DNA of 64,000 nt from Plantago ovata. Lineage: Eukaryota > Streptophyta > Magnoliopsida > Lamiales > Plantaginaceae. The stretch covers positions 98,836,365 to 98,900,364 of the forward strand of contig CM051455.1 of NCBI GenBank assembly GCA_028274465.1. The letters run 5' to 3'. Under the pieces are notes generated by a model. It was not told where the DNA came from, did not search any database, and was given only the letters and a program-made list of their open reading frames with translations. The translations under genes and the position numbers were made by a program. Positions 9,910 through 20,857 of this stretch are shown here, piece after piece (positions within the stretch are counted from its first letter, which is position 1; each line of letters opens with the position of its first letter).

Positions 9910-10887
9910 AAGATAGTGACATGTTAAGGAACAAAAGCCTTAGGATTTGAAATTCAAACGGCTCCTTACTTGCACTATAAATAGAGGTCATCCGGCAAAG
10001 AGTTGAAGTGTGTCAACAACGTGATCAAACTCTCACTTGTGCTTAAAACTCACTAACCTTCAAACACTCTTACTGCCATTGATCCGTTCCAAGACTTAAA
10101 GCTTGAAAAAGCTACTTGTAAAGAAGTAGAACAAACTCGGCTAAGAAATTAGTTAAGTGTTCTTTCTTTCGAACGAGAACAAGTCTTGACACCAGAAACA
10201 ATCAAACTTGTTTACTGCAAAGTATTCCAAGTTGTGTTTCTTAGATTACTTGTTGTAACTGAAGAAGTTATAATTAACTTATCTCACCCCAAAACTCTCT
10301 AACTGAAAATACACCTTTCAGGCGTGATATTCAGGGGGAACTTAATCAAGCATAGTTTTGCTGATTAAAAGTACCGAGTTTGGTGGAGAACAAGGTTGAG
10401 TTCTCTAGTTTAGGTTGGAGACAAAGCAAGTGTGCTTTGGTTTCTGTTGAATCGCTTTAGATAGGAGATTGTAAGGAACCTCAATCATATCTTAGTGGAT
10501 TCAGTCCTAGAAAGGACAAAGTGGATTAGTTGGGAGATTACGCCACTCTCAGATACCACTCTAAACAGCGTTCGTGTGATTTACTTACTGCATTTAGTTT
10601 TCAGCAAATTTTATCTGTCTGTACACAGTCACTCACATCACTTGCTGAAACACTTTACTTGCTGAAAAAGCACTTATCGTTTCAAAGACTTCCGCTCTCT
10701 GATTTTAAGTATCAGCAAACCAAGATATTGTAAAGTAACTTACGCTTGCTGAGAAAGTTAAGTATCAGCAACCTCATTACTGAAAAGTAATAAGTACTTG
10801 CTGAGAAAGTTTTAAACGACAAAAGTTTGAAAAGACTATTCACCCCCCCCCCCTCTAGTCTTTTCTTGTTGTTTAAAGGGACCAACA
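9910..10887 (+). repeat. SIRE-1 LTR, 3' portion
   Basis: Nearly identical to 33482-34457, the last part of the complete SIRE-3 3' LTR. It ends GGACCAACA, where Copia-2 gag sequence begins. It is followed by foreign coding sequence and not by a primer site, so it is a 3' LTR or a solo LTR. The first ~675 bases were separated by the Tat insertion and should lie left of the window. It carries a TATA box, several TTGCTGA motifs and a run of C just before TCTAGTC. Confidence 0.88.
9976..9983 (+). promoter_or_regulatory. TATA box in SIRE-1 LTR
   Basis: CACTATAAATAGAGG is conserved in the SIRE-3 LTR at 33549-33556. It is the likely Pol II promoter of the SIRE family. Confidence 0.65.
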
Positions 10888-11109
10888 CTCTTACAGCTTG
10901 TTGGATATGGCTTGGAGCTAGAAGCTAAGGCTTACATTATCTTGATCGTGCAAAGCTTGTTGCAATCTATTCACAATCCCAATGTTGGGGTAGCAACAGA
11001 GTTGATTGCTGAGAGACCCATTGCCAACAAATTCCTAAGGGTCAATCGTAGACCCAAAAGGAAGAGGGGTGGCAAGAATGGGCGCTATCGTAGGATTGCT
11101 AAATTTTGA
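10888..11109 (+). pseudogene. Copia-2 gag remnant
   Basis: A short stretch of gag (VGYGLELEAKAY...LIAERPIANKFLRVN, then a basic segment RRPKRKRGGKNGR). It is cut at 10888 by the SIRE-1 LTR and ends in an in-frame TGA at 11107-11109. The same frame continues directly into the zinc knuckle and pol, so the TGA is a single nonsense mutation in one gag-pol frame. Confidence 0.7.
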
Positions 11110-14100
11110 CTTAGGATCGAGATTTGTCTCTATTGCAAGCTCAAGGGCCACTGGAAGAAAGATTGCCCTAAGCTTAGGGCAGATCAAGCTAAGAAGCCAC
11201 CGACTTCTGGCCCAGGTATGTTTGTTATTGAAATGAACATGACTAAATTTGACTCAAATGGTTGGGTATTAGATACAGCCTGTGGCTCACACATTTGTAA
11301 TAATGTGCAGGGGCTAATTGATCACAGGCTAGTCAAGCAAGGTGAAATCGACTTGCATGTTGGGAACGGCAATCCAGTTGAAGTCAAACGCGTTGGACGC
11401 AGCAAGATAGATTTACCTTCAGGACAATGTTTAGAACTTGATAATGTTTATGTTGTTCCATCCATTGTCAGAAATATTATTTCCATTCCATTGTTAGACA
11501 ATATGGGGTTTTCCTTTCGATTTGCGAATAATACTTGTTATTTTTCATTAAATGATCAGTATTATGGAAAAGCTCGCTTGGTGAATGGTTTATATATTTT
11601 GCAAAGTAGTCTACCTTTATTTCAAATACATAACAAACAACCGTCTTCAAGTAGGAAGAATAATCCATCTTATCTATGGCATTGTCGGCTAGGCCATATC
11701 AACGAAACACGGATTCAAAGACTAAGGAAGTTGGACTACTTAGAACCATTTGATTTTGAATCATATGGTACATGCAAATCATGTGTTAAGGGTAAGATGA
11801 CGAATAAACCTTTTGTTGGACAAGGTGTTCGTGCCACTCGCTGCTTAGAGCTCATACATACCGATGTATGTGGACCTTTTAAAGTCCATGCGCGTGGGGG
11901 TTATCCTTACTTCGTTACCTTTACTGACGATTTCTCAAGGTATGAATATATTTATATTATGATGAATAAATCTGAGACCTTTGGGAAATTCAAGGAGTTT
12001 AGGAATGAGGTCGAGAATGAATTGAACCTAAGGATAGTCACTCTTCGATCAGATCGAGGAGGTGAATACCTTAGTGAAGAAGTTATCGACTACTTGAAGG
12101 AAAATGGAATTCAATCGCAATGGACTCCTCCTGGAACACCGCAGTTAAATGGTGTGTCTGAGAGGAGGAATCGAACCCTGTTAGACATGGTAAGATCAAT
12201 GATTGGGTTCTCGACTCTTCCAAAGTATCTGTGGGGACATGCACTACAAACTGCAATCGACATTCTGAACCGTGTACCATCTAAATCAGTGGAGAAAACT
12301 CCTTATGAGTTATGGAAGGGAAAGAAACCCTCACTGGGCTATCTTAGACCTTGGGGATGTCCTGCGATAGTCAAACTGATGCTCACTGATAAGTTAGATG
12401 CCAAGGGTGTCAAAGTATATTTCATAGGCTATCCTCGTCAGACGAGAGGCTATGAATTCTATCATGCTGAAGATCACAAGGTGATCGTATCTAGAAACGT
12501 CAAGTTTTTAGAAGTTGAATACCTCGAAGAAGAGAGGTTAGATGACATGATAGAACTTGAAGAAATTCAAGACTTTGACACGCGCGAACATGAGGTCTCT
12601 AAATCTTCTGATTTGGACTCAAGTTCAGTGGGAGCTTTCGAAGCAGACAAGGGTGATGATATGACACTTGCTAGCCATGTCATAGTCAGTGGGAGTCCTG
12701 TGATTAGATCAACAGTTGAAACCACACCAATAGAACCCGTTGTCAACCAACCTGTGCAACAAGTTTCACAAGAGCAGCCTCCCGCAAGGGAACAGAGTCG
12801 TGCCCCGCGACCAGCTGCATCAGTACCCACTGATGATGTTCGTGTTACACGAAGCCAGAAAAGAAAAGCACCAGAACCAGTCGAGCTCCGTAGGTCGAAG
12901 AGGATCCTAAAAGGACCTCAGAAGCAAAGCCTTATGATAGAAGACATCAGCGAACTTGATGTCGGCTTATTAGATCGGGAAGATCCCGAGACCTACAAAG
13001 AGGCAATAATTGATATTGACTCAGACAAATGGCAAGAGGCCATGGAATTAGAAGTGGACTCAATGTACCAGAACCAAGTTTGGAACTTGGTAGACTTGCC
13101 CCAAGGGGTTAGACCTATTGGGTGCAAATGGGTCTTTAAACGAAAGACAGATGCCGATGGCAAGGTACAAAAGCACAAAGCTAGGCTTGTGACGAAAGGC
13201 TACACGCAAAGGTATGGCATCGATTACGATGAAACCTTTTCACCAGTCGCAAAATTGAAGTCCATTCGAATTCTACTTGCGATAGCTGCCTACTATGATT
13301 ATGGAATCTGGCAGATGGATGTAAAGACTGCCTTCCTCAATGGCAATCTTGAGGAAGAGGTCTATATGGTACAGCCGGAAGGTTTTATTAATAAAACCAG
13401 GCCAACTACTGTATGCAAATTACAAAGATCCATCTATGGGCTAAACCAAGAGTCAAGGAGCTGGAATATCCGCTTTGATGAAGCTGTCAAATCGTTTGAG
13501 TTCATCAGAAGCAAGGAACATCCCTGTGTCTACGCTAGGCACAGCGACAAGGGAGTCGTTTTCATGATCATTTATGTTGATGACATTTTGATCATGGGAA
13601 ACAATGTCTCTATGTTAGAAGAGACTAAAGTTTGGTTATCAAGTACCTTCTCGATGAAGGACTTGGGTGAAGCGAACTACATCCTAGGGATCAAGATCTT
13701 TAGAGAGAGATCCAAGAGGATGTTAGGAATGACACAGTCCACCTACATCGACAAAATACTTAAGCGTTATAAGATGGACGACTCAAAGAGAGACTTTCTC
13801 CCAGCTAGGCATGGGATTGTCTTATCATTTAAAGATGGTCCTAAAACTGATGAAGAAAGAAACGCAATGAGTCGTGTGCCCTATGCTTCGGCAGTAGGGT
13901 CTATAATGTATGCAATGAATTGCACAAGGCCCGATGTGGCATATGCGCTTAGTGTCACTTGTCGACACCAACAGAATCCAGGAGTACCCCACTGGACTAC
14001 TGTAAAGAACATTCTTAAGTACCTTCGACGGACTAAAGAGATGTTCTTGGTGTTTGGTGGAGAACCAGAATTAAAGATGTCTGGATATGTCGACGCTGGA

Positions 14101-14511
14101 TTTGAATCAGATCCTGATGACTTTAAGTCACAGACAGGATACGTATTCAAATTGAACGGAGGAGCTGTCTGTTGGAAGAGTTCTAAGCAAGCCACGGTTG
14201 CTAACTCATCCACAGAAGCTGAGTACATTGCTTCATCAGATGCATCGAAAGAAGCTGTCTGGATTTCAGAGTTCTTGAAGGAATTGAGGGGTGTTCCTGC
14301 TCCCAGTCCAATAACGATTTATTGTGACAATACGGGCGCTGTCACTCAAGCTAAGGAACCTAGATCTACAAACAAGAACAAACATGTACTTAGAAAATAT
14401 CACGTTATACGTGAGATTATAGATAGAGGAGAAGTTAGTATAGAACGTGTCTCTACCACGGACAACGTGGCAGATCCTTTCACCAAGGTCTTATCAGTGG
14501 AAGTCCACTTA
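11110..14511 (+). pseudogene. Copia-2 pol: protease, integrase, RT, RNase H (3' end cut by CACTA-1)
   Basis: Open for over 1,100 codons. It begins with a CCHC knuckle ([14 protein letters not shown]), then aspartic protease ([13 protein letters not shown]), integrase with the HHCC finger (WHCRLGHIN...CKSCVKG) and D-D-E residues in [15 protein letters not shown] and [10 protein letters not shown]. Reverse transcriptase has YVDDILIMG and RNase H has SSTEAEYIA and CDNTGA. The protease-integrase-RT-RNase H order is that of Copia. The last residues, [16 protein letters not shown], run directly into CACTA-1 at 14512. The frame then continues for 25 meaningless codons of CACTA sequence. Apart from the upstream TGA and this insertion the frame is undamaged. 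Confidence 0.9.
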
Positions 14512-14529
14512 CACTACAAGAAAAACAGA

Positions 14530-14897
14530 AATCAGCAACCGGCCTTAGCGACCGATCGATCCGTCACTAATATTAGCGACCGATCGGTGAATTAGCGACG
14601 GATAAAATGCCGCTAGCGACGGACCAACTCAATTCGTACTAGGGCGTGAAGTATTTGCAACGGATGACTCACCCGTCGCTAAATAGAGACGGATAAATCA
14701 TCCGTTGCTGTATTTAGCGACCGATGACTCATCCGTCGCTAAATAGCGACGGATGAAGTCCATCGGTCGCTAAGCGTTGACCAAGAAAAAAAGAAATTTA
14801 GGCTTTTGAAATTTAGCGACGGATGACGTCATCCGTCGCTGTTTAGCGACCGATCGGTCGCTGATTAGCGACGGATGACCATCCGTCGCTGATTAGT
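14530..14897. repeat. Subterminal repeat array of CACTA-1
   Basis: About a dozen copies of TAGCGACGGATG or TAGCGACCGATC and their inverses, often paired as palindromes (CGACGGATGAxTCATCCGTCG). In En/Spm such subterminal repeats are binding sites for the TNPA protein, and this copy encodes a TNPA-like protein downstream. Confidence 0.85.
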
Positions 14898-15225
14898 GTT
14901 CTTCACCGGCTATCGACGAGCAGAACCTCATTTCTGCTCTCTTCTCTCTTCTTCTTCATTTTTCTCACTTCTTCTCTTCAATTCCAATCTTCCCTTATAC
15001 TCCATCATTTCTTCCAATCTTGGTGTCAAATCGAAGCCAATTCAACAAGGAACGTAGTGAGACATTCAATTTGAAGTGGTTTGTTCTATTTATTCCGCAA
15101 TTAAAGGTACTAATCTCGAAACCTAACTTTTGTAAATTTGGTATTTTTTCAATTTTGAAGTGTTTTATGGTTTATTAGCTAGTTTTGATGTTAGTATTGT
15201 TCAATTGGGATGTTTGGGATGTAGT

Positions 15226-15362
15226 GGGTTCGATTATGTTTGAGATTTGAATTGGGTTTGATTATCTTTAGGATTTCAATCGGGTTCGATTATGTTTGGG
15301 ATTTGAATTGGGTTCGATTATGTTTGGGATTTGAATTTGGTTCGATTATGTTTGGGATTATC
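15226..15362 (+). repeat. Minisatellite in CACTA-1, ~28-30 bp units
   Basis: Repeats of GGGTTCGATTATGTTTGGGA followed by TTTGAATT, about five units. The same array is at about 61990-62126 in CACTA-2. Confidence 0.75.
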
Positions 15363-15419
15363 TACGTAGTTAGTTTTGTTCAATTAGTGTAGTTTGTTTG
15401 GGATATACTAATTAGATTT

Positions 15420-15690
15420 GAAAATTGCATAAGTATAATTATAATGGAAATATGAGTAATTATAGTGTATTGTAATTAGTTATTATAATGGAAATTATAT
15501 AAATATAATGAAAATATAGATAAATATAGGTAATTATAGTGTATTGGTAGTTGTTACTATAATGCAAATTGCATAATTTTAATGAAAAATATATGTAATT
15601 ATAGTGTATTGTAAGTAGTTATTATAATGAAAATTGTACAAGTATAATGGAAATATAGATAAATATAGGTAATTATTGTTTAAAAAAAGT
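15420..15690. repeat. AT-rich tandem repeats in CACTA-1
   Basis: Units of roughly 60-75 bp containing AATTATAGTGTATTG, TTATAATGGAAAT and TAGATAAATATAGG. CACTA-2 has the same array with at least one more unit (about 62310-62390). No coding potential. Confidence 0.65.
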
Positions 15691-15883
15691 GTAAGTATGA
15701 AGGAAATAACTCATTGATAAATTAAAGTTAGAAGATAATATGAGTATTTTTATTTCTAATGTAGAAATATTGGGAGTATATATAATGCAATGTAAAAAAT
15801 TGATAATTAAAATGAGTACTTGGTGAAAAACAACGTTAGCTGCAATGTACTAAACTTCCATTGGTCAGGTTTAGCATTCAAAT

Positions 15884-16024
15884 ATGTCAGAACGTACACT
15901 GAGGATTCCCTTACTTGAGGTTTGGAAAGCCAACTGGCTTTTGGGAGTTCCGCCCAAAGAGTGGATGCCGAGTCCCCTTCATGATGTTTGGGAGTCCAAC
16001 TGGCGTGACCACCCGAATGTCTAG
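15884..16024 (+). pseudogene. Short ORF upstream of the CACTA-1 TNPA-like gene (46 aa, possible transposase remnant)
   Basis: ATG at 15884 to TAG at 16022-16024. The translated piece has two similar halves (EVWKANWLLG and DVWESNWRDH). It starts exactly where CACTA-1 and CACTA-2 diverge after GTTTAGCATTCAA, so it may be what remains at a deletion junction. I do not recognise a domain. Confidence 0.35.
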
Positions 16025-16104
16025 TGTCGTTCCTTGCTATATCTCTGATTGTACATGTTTTATATTCAATTGTGTATGTACTAACACGGATCTTTGTATT
16101 GCAG

Positions 16105-17694
16105 ATGCCACGACCCAGGAGGCCACGTTACCTGACCCCGCAGTCCCAGAGGGATGATACCGACGGAGAGGACACCGTGCAGGGCTCCCCTACTGTTTTA
16201 GGGACTCCACCTGGGTCGAGCAGGGGATCGACTCCTCATTCCTCCCTCCACGACCCATGGGCCCACGTTCCAGACGACGGTTGTCCCTTTCAAAGGCCGG
16301 AAGATGGTCTTATGTGGAATGGTCGCCCTGTCCTTTATCCCAATGGAGAGAAGTAAGTATTAGGCATTAACTGATTTACGAACTTTTAATATATATATAC
16401 CGAACTAACCTTGTCACTATTGACTTACCTGTTCTTCACAGGTTGTATGGGGAGCACGCTGCTAAAGTACTCAGTGCGATAATATGGAACAGAATGGTCC
16501 CACCGCAAGAGGGTGGGAGCCAGTGGCATTGCATCCCGGACCAAATTAAGGGAGAGCTCTTCGAGGAGCTGAGGGTGAGTTAATAATCGTACATTAATCA
16601 CCGATATACCTGAATAGATGTTGTTTTCCCTTGTTATATATTTGATACATGTTAGCTCCCCTTGTTATACTTGAATGTTTTTAAGTATTCACCAACGTAT
16701 GTGTTTCAATGTTTATTTGTAATTGTGTAGAAAGAATTCTTCCTTCCGAAAGCATTGCTGGTGGATCTCTGGTGGAGCTTCAACTCTCATGGTAGTGCCC
16801 TTTACAAGTGCATGGTTCATAACCTGAAGAAACTGTGGATAAAAAAATGTCCACGTACCGGTGATTGGCCCGGAGATGAAATTTGGGAGGCGTGGAAGGT
16901 GTATTGGGCTAACGAGAGAGTCCAGGCGCAGGCTGACCAGAACACTGAGAACAGGAAGAAGCAGCCGAATGATGGGACACGTACCCTGGTGACACACCGT
17001 TTTGGCTCTGAGTCAATCGCTACAGCACATGTGAGGCAGAAGGTAAATGTATTAACTTTGTGAATTCATCATTATTATACTTATTATTTACTTGCATTTC
17101 GAACTTTCAAACTAAGTATATGATGCTTTCATGCATGTGTCATTCAGTTGAAGGATAACCAGAGTCTCATATTCACCTTGTTCTCGAGATCTCAGAAGGC
17201 CAAGAACGGACAGTGGTTGTGTGACGAGGCCACAGCAATTGCTGTAAGTTCAAGAATACATGTGTTTATTAAATACTGATGATTTCATAACTAATTAATT
17301 AACAACATAACTAACACCTTATACTCTTGATTTATAATTTCAGACGGCCTACGAGGACAGGATTCGTGATCAGGATCTCACTGTTGAGGAAATGAATGAC
17401 ATTTTCCTCGAGGTGAATCCTCCAGACGAGAAGGGTCGTCGCTTGGGACTGGGGAGTGCAGCAGCCGTCCCTGAATTGGACTCGAGGCCGACTCATCGTT
17501 CCCGTGCCAGTACATCTTCATCATCTTCAGCAGCAGCTTCCGCTCGAGAGCAGGCCCTCTTACTTCAGTTGCAGGAGAGGGATGAGGAGGTGAAGAGGCT
17601 AGCTGCGGAGCAGGCTGCGCAGAAGGCACAATATGGTACTATGTTTGCTGAGCTGTATGCGAAGCTGGGGATGGATCCACCTCCCTTTCCATGA
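16105..17694 (+). CDS. TNPA-like protein of CACTA-1 (plant transposase Ptta/En/Spm family), five exons
   Basis: Exons 16105-16352, 16442-16574, 16731-17042, 17148-17243 and 17344-17694 have GT-AG borders throughout. They total 1,140 nt, exactly 380 codons with the stop, giving an intact 379-aa protein. The start ATG follows an acceptor-like TTGCAG, so a 5' UTR intron is likely. The N-terminus is Pro/Ser/Thr-rich. Exons 2-4 hold the conserved part (WNRMVPPQEGG, ALLVDLWWSFNSHG, DEIWEAWKVYW, THRFGSESIA, LCDEATAIA), which resembles Pfam PF03004. The C-terminus has a Ser run, then a coiled coil (LLLQLQERDEEVKRLAAEQA). In En/Spm the TNPA protein binds subterminal repeats and helps pair the ends. 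The transposase itself is missing here. Confidence 0.82.
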
Positions 17695-17897
17695 TACCCC
17701 TATCCTTTTCGACTTTATTTACTATTTTCTACATGAATACTGTGTACACTATGATATTATTTTGGATTAGTATTGTGTACGTATGATTATTATTATATGT
17801 ATGGAGGGTTTTGGTACATTTATTATGATTTTTTTTGATTATTTTTTGGTTTATTTGGTCTATAGAATTTATGTAATTTTATTATTTTTTGGATTAG
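17695..17897 (+). other. 3' flank of the TNPA-like gene
   Basis: T-rich, AT-rich sequence following the stop codon, probably the 3' UTR and terminator region. No genes seen. Confidence 0.45.
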
Positions 17898-18126
17898 TTG
17901 CACCATTTTGCCATTTTGGGCGTCCCGTTAGAGTTGCACCATTTCATTTCTTTGCCATATTTGGACATGGTTATAGTAATTTTATATTACATCAACACAT
18001 TTTTGTGGACACAAATCCTCCATAAAGTAAAAGCAACACCCACTATCAATATAACTCAATATTTAACTTTTCTCCTTATTTTCTGTGCCCAAAAGCAAAT
18101 GGTGCAACTGCTCTAGGACGGATGAG
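17898..18126. mobile_element. Stowaway-like MITE, left end truncated
   Basis: About 230 bp with inverted ends built from GTTGCACCATTT and its complement. The right end reads GCTCTAGGACGGATGAG followed by TA, the reverse of the CTC..CCGTCC end typical of Stowaway (Tc1/mariner) MITEs that duplicate TA. The left end lacks the matching CCGTCC tip and begins at GTTGCACC after TA. Confidence 0.6.
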
Positions 18127-18131
18127 TATGT

Positions 18132-20047
18132 CTGTTGCTTTTACTGTTGAGTATCGCTTTCATATTTATATTACACCAGGCATGCAACATGTCATACCTC
18201 TATTACTGTCTGTATTGATATTAAACATGTCCCCTCGGATAGATGACCGATCACACAGATAATGGGAGCTATGTGAGTTATCATCTATCCCAAACTCTCC
18301 ATAGTCGAGGTTCATCTCGGATGTAGGGGTCTGAATGAACCAGACGAGACTAGTATGCGTGGAGGTTATACTTGTTGGAGAAAGTGTGAGTCAATCCCAC
18401 GGCCACGGAACGGATTGTTGGACAATCGAGAAACGTTCCCATAACTGTGCATAGTTGTTCGAAGAAGGATTATCGAACAATGGAAGTACCCACCGGACAC
18501 TCCCATCGATGTATACTCTACACCGAAGTGTCTATGGGAACCGGTAAGTTGTCGAAGTGATGCCAGTCGTCCTTTGTCCTTATAGGACTTTATCATCACA
18601 TTTGTTGCCCCATATCCTTGGTGGACCCGTCGATGTCAGCTCTGAATAAGCAGTTGACCTAAGACACGATCCAGGATTATGGCTACATACAAATTGGGAT
18701 GATAAGTGATTCTGTGAAGGATTCATCTCTCAAGTGTAGCACAGGAGAGTACTGCTCATAGTCTGCATAGTTGTGTTGGTAAAGTCACTGGCCAGTGCAA
18801 ATGATATATTATGATGGTCATAAGTATATCTTAACCAAGCAACTCCCTGAGACGCCCATGGATGTATTATTGGGATAGACACTTCATCGATCCTAGATAC
18901 ATTCGAGCAAGTCAGATGAAGGGACGTTACCATCGCCGCGTTGAGCGCAACAGACTTCGCAACGAAAGGGTTTGCTTTGAGAAGCCTCTCAAACGTACTC
19001 ATGTATTAATATTGCAAATGGAACCGTCTAGGAATTCCATGTTGCCTAGTCTAGGACTTGCTTAATACGATGAGGCCCTATGGGTGATTCAGCCTATCAG
19101 AATATCCTTGAAGATGGAATCACAATTAATTTAGAATTAATTGTGATTGATGGATTATAATTGATTTGGAATTAATTATAATATTTTGTGGCTCAATTAA
19201 TGATTTGGAATTATTAATTGAATTGGCTAATTAATTGTATTTTATGTAAATACAATTAAAGATTATATTTTGGAAATATAATAGAGGTTTGATTTGAAAG
19301 GATATGTTAATTTAGAATTAACATATGCACTTGGACAAAATCGGGACCCACCTATTGTCCCTGGGAGAGCGCGCGCGCGCGCAGGAGCTGAGTAGGGGAA
19401 GGAGTTCGACTCCTTCCTCTATTAGAAGTCCAAGGGATAAGTTAGATTTTCCTGATTGAGTTTTAATTTGATTGGGAATGAATTTAGACTTGATATTGGT
19501 TTCCTAGTGCGATAAGAATTAGATTCTTATTCCTTTACGAAGTCTAATTGCTTATGCTTTAGGCTTCTATTGACTACTATATATAGTAGACTATTAGAGA
19601 GCTTTGGATACAGTTTTACACACACAGTTATTCTACCCAGTTTTCTTAGAGAAAATAAAAAGCTCTCCCCTCTATGAGCCACACGCGCGCGCCACCTCAC
19701 CGGAGGAATCGCCGCCCCGTCTTCTTGGTCACACAAAGAATATCCTAGCACTCTTCCGATAGGTTGTTCATCCGTGGATACCAAGGTTGAGGTTCTAGGA
19801 GCTGGAAACTAACTCTTATTGTCTTGCACATAATCAGAGTATTACAGATATCTTCGACTTCGGCGAAGGAGAAGATACACCGGATTATTACGAAGACTTG
19901 GAAGCTGCTTTGGAAGTAAGGTTAGTCTTCTAATTGACGTGTTTATATATATACGACATATACATAATCAATTAACCTGTATGTTAAGAAAATTTTGAAA
20001 TTCCGCTGCGTACCCTAGAGGTAACTCTGACCATATTTCTTACAACA
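18132..20047 (+). repeat. 3' LTR of Copia-2 (start approximate)
   Basis: The right end TTACAACA is firm because Athila-1 resumes at 20048. The left border is inferred at TGTTGCTTTTACTG, which would give inverted TGTTG/CAACA tips and a length of about 1.9 kb, close to the 1.98 kb LTR of the related decayed Copia. It holds a TATA box near 19578, a (GC)n run near 19370, a palindrome around TTCGA near 19405 and AT-rich direct repeats (19120-19330) built on TTAGAATTAA. No gene inside. Confidence 0.6.
19578..19585 (+). promoter_or_regulatory. TATA box in Copia-2 LTR
   Basis: GACTACTATATATAGTAGAC is a palindromic TATA element about 470 bases before the LTR end, followed by a pyrimidine-rich leader. 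It probably drives the Copia-2 transcript. Confidence 0.5.
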
Positions 20048-20744
20048 AGTAGGTGGAGGAAGTTTTTCATGATTTCGATCTTAGCCTTGTCTACCTCAAT
20101 ACCTCTTTCAGAAACTACATGTCCTAGAACAATGTCTTCCCTAACCATGTAATGACTTTTCTCCCAGCTTAAAGTTAAATTGCATTCAATGCACCTTTTC
20201 AAACAAGATCTAATCTATGCAAGCATTCATCAAACGAATCACCAAAAAGAGAAAAATCATCCATGAAAACTTCAACAAACATAGTTACCATATCAGAGAA
20301 AACAGAAAGCATGCACCTTTGGAAAGTGGCAGGGGCGTTACATAGCCCAAACGGCATCCTCCTGTAGGCAAACGTCCCGAATGGACAAGTGAATGTCGTC
20401 TTCTCTTGATCCTCCGGTGCAATCGGGATCTGGTAGAAACCTGACAAGCCATCAAGAAAACAATAGAATTTCCGCTCCGCAAGGCGGTTTAGCATGTCAT
20501 CTATAAATGGCAAAGGGAAGTGGTCTTTCCTAGTGGCGGCATTTAATCTTCTATAATCAATGCACATCCGCCATCCAGTGGTTTTCCTAACCGGTACTAA
20601 CTCTCCCTTCTCATTCTCTTCTACCGTGACCCCTGATCTTTTAGGAACTACATGAACAGGGCTCACCCATCGACTATCAGGAATGGGGTAAATCATATCG
20701 GCATCTAGCAACTTAATTACTTCTTTCTTTACCACCTCTTGCAT
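20048..20744 (-). pseudogene. Athila-1 reverse transcriptase (frameshifted, cut by Copia-2)
   Basis: Clear Gypsy reverse transcriptase: WVSPVHVVPKRSG, CIDYRRLNAATRKDHFPLPF, a catalytic FMDD (VFMDDFSLFG) and YRRMPFGLCNAPATFQRCM. FMDD in place of YVDD is usual for Athila. The frame breaks near 20200 and continues in a second frame as LSWEKSHYMVREDIVLGHVV, then ends at 20048 in the LPPPT motif, where the Copia-2 LTR begins. The enzyme is inactive here. Confidence 0.88.
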
Positions 20745-20857
20745 GGCCGGATTTATCCTACGCTGAGGTTGCCTAACGGGTTTGGCATCTTATTCTAGTG
20801 TGATGTTGTGCACACACCTAGTAGGGCTAATTCCCTTGATATCACTAATCCCCCATC

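Larger units (their letters stand above)
14512..17897 (+). mobile_element. CACTA-1 (En/Spm) transposon, 3'-truncated, main transposase deleted
   Basis: It starts with the classical terminal repeat CACTACAAGAAAA, preceded by TTA (14509-14511) as a candidate 3-bp target duplication. Subterminal repeats built on TAGCGACGGATG follow, then a minisatellite, AT-rich tandem repeats and a five-exon TNPA-like gene. No matching 3' end (TTTTCTTGTAGTG) is present before the Copia-2 LTR resumes, so the right end is lost; the end given here is approximate. Its first ~1.37 kb is nearly the same as the start of CACTA-2 (61278). Confidence 0.88.
10888..20047 (+). mobile_element. Copia-2, LTR retrotransposon inserted in Athila-1 reverse transcriptase
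   Basis: It comprises gag-pol (10888-14511), an inserted truncated CACTA element and MITE (14512 to about 18128), then a 3' LTR ending TTACAACA at 20047. The right flank resumes the Athila-1 reverse transcriptase exactly where its conserved LPPPT segment is cut. The expected target duplication is AGTAG (20048-20052), with its partner outside the window. The 5' part of gag and the 5' LTR lie beyond the SIRE-1 insertion at 10887. The LTR end shares the core TTCCGCTGC...CTAGAGGTAA with the decayed Copia at 43741, so the two are related. Confidence 0.82.

Noticed and set aside
18366..19065. Small ORFs on both strands within 18366-19065
   Set aside because: They lie inside the Copia-2 LTR and show no domain or codon signal.
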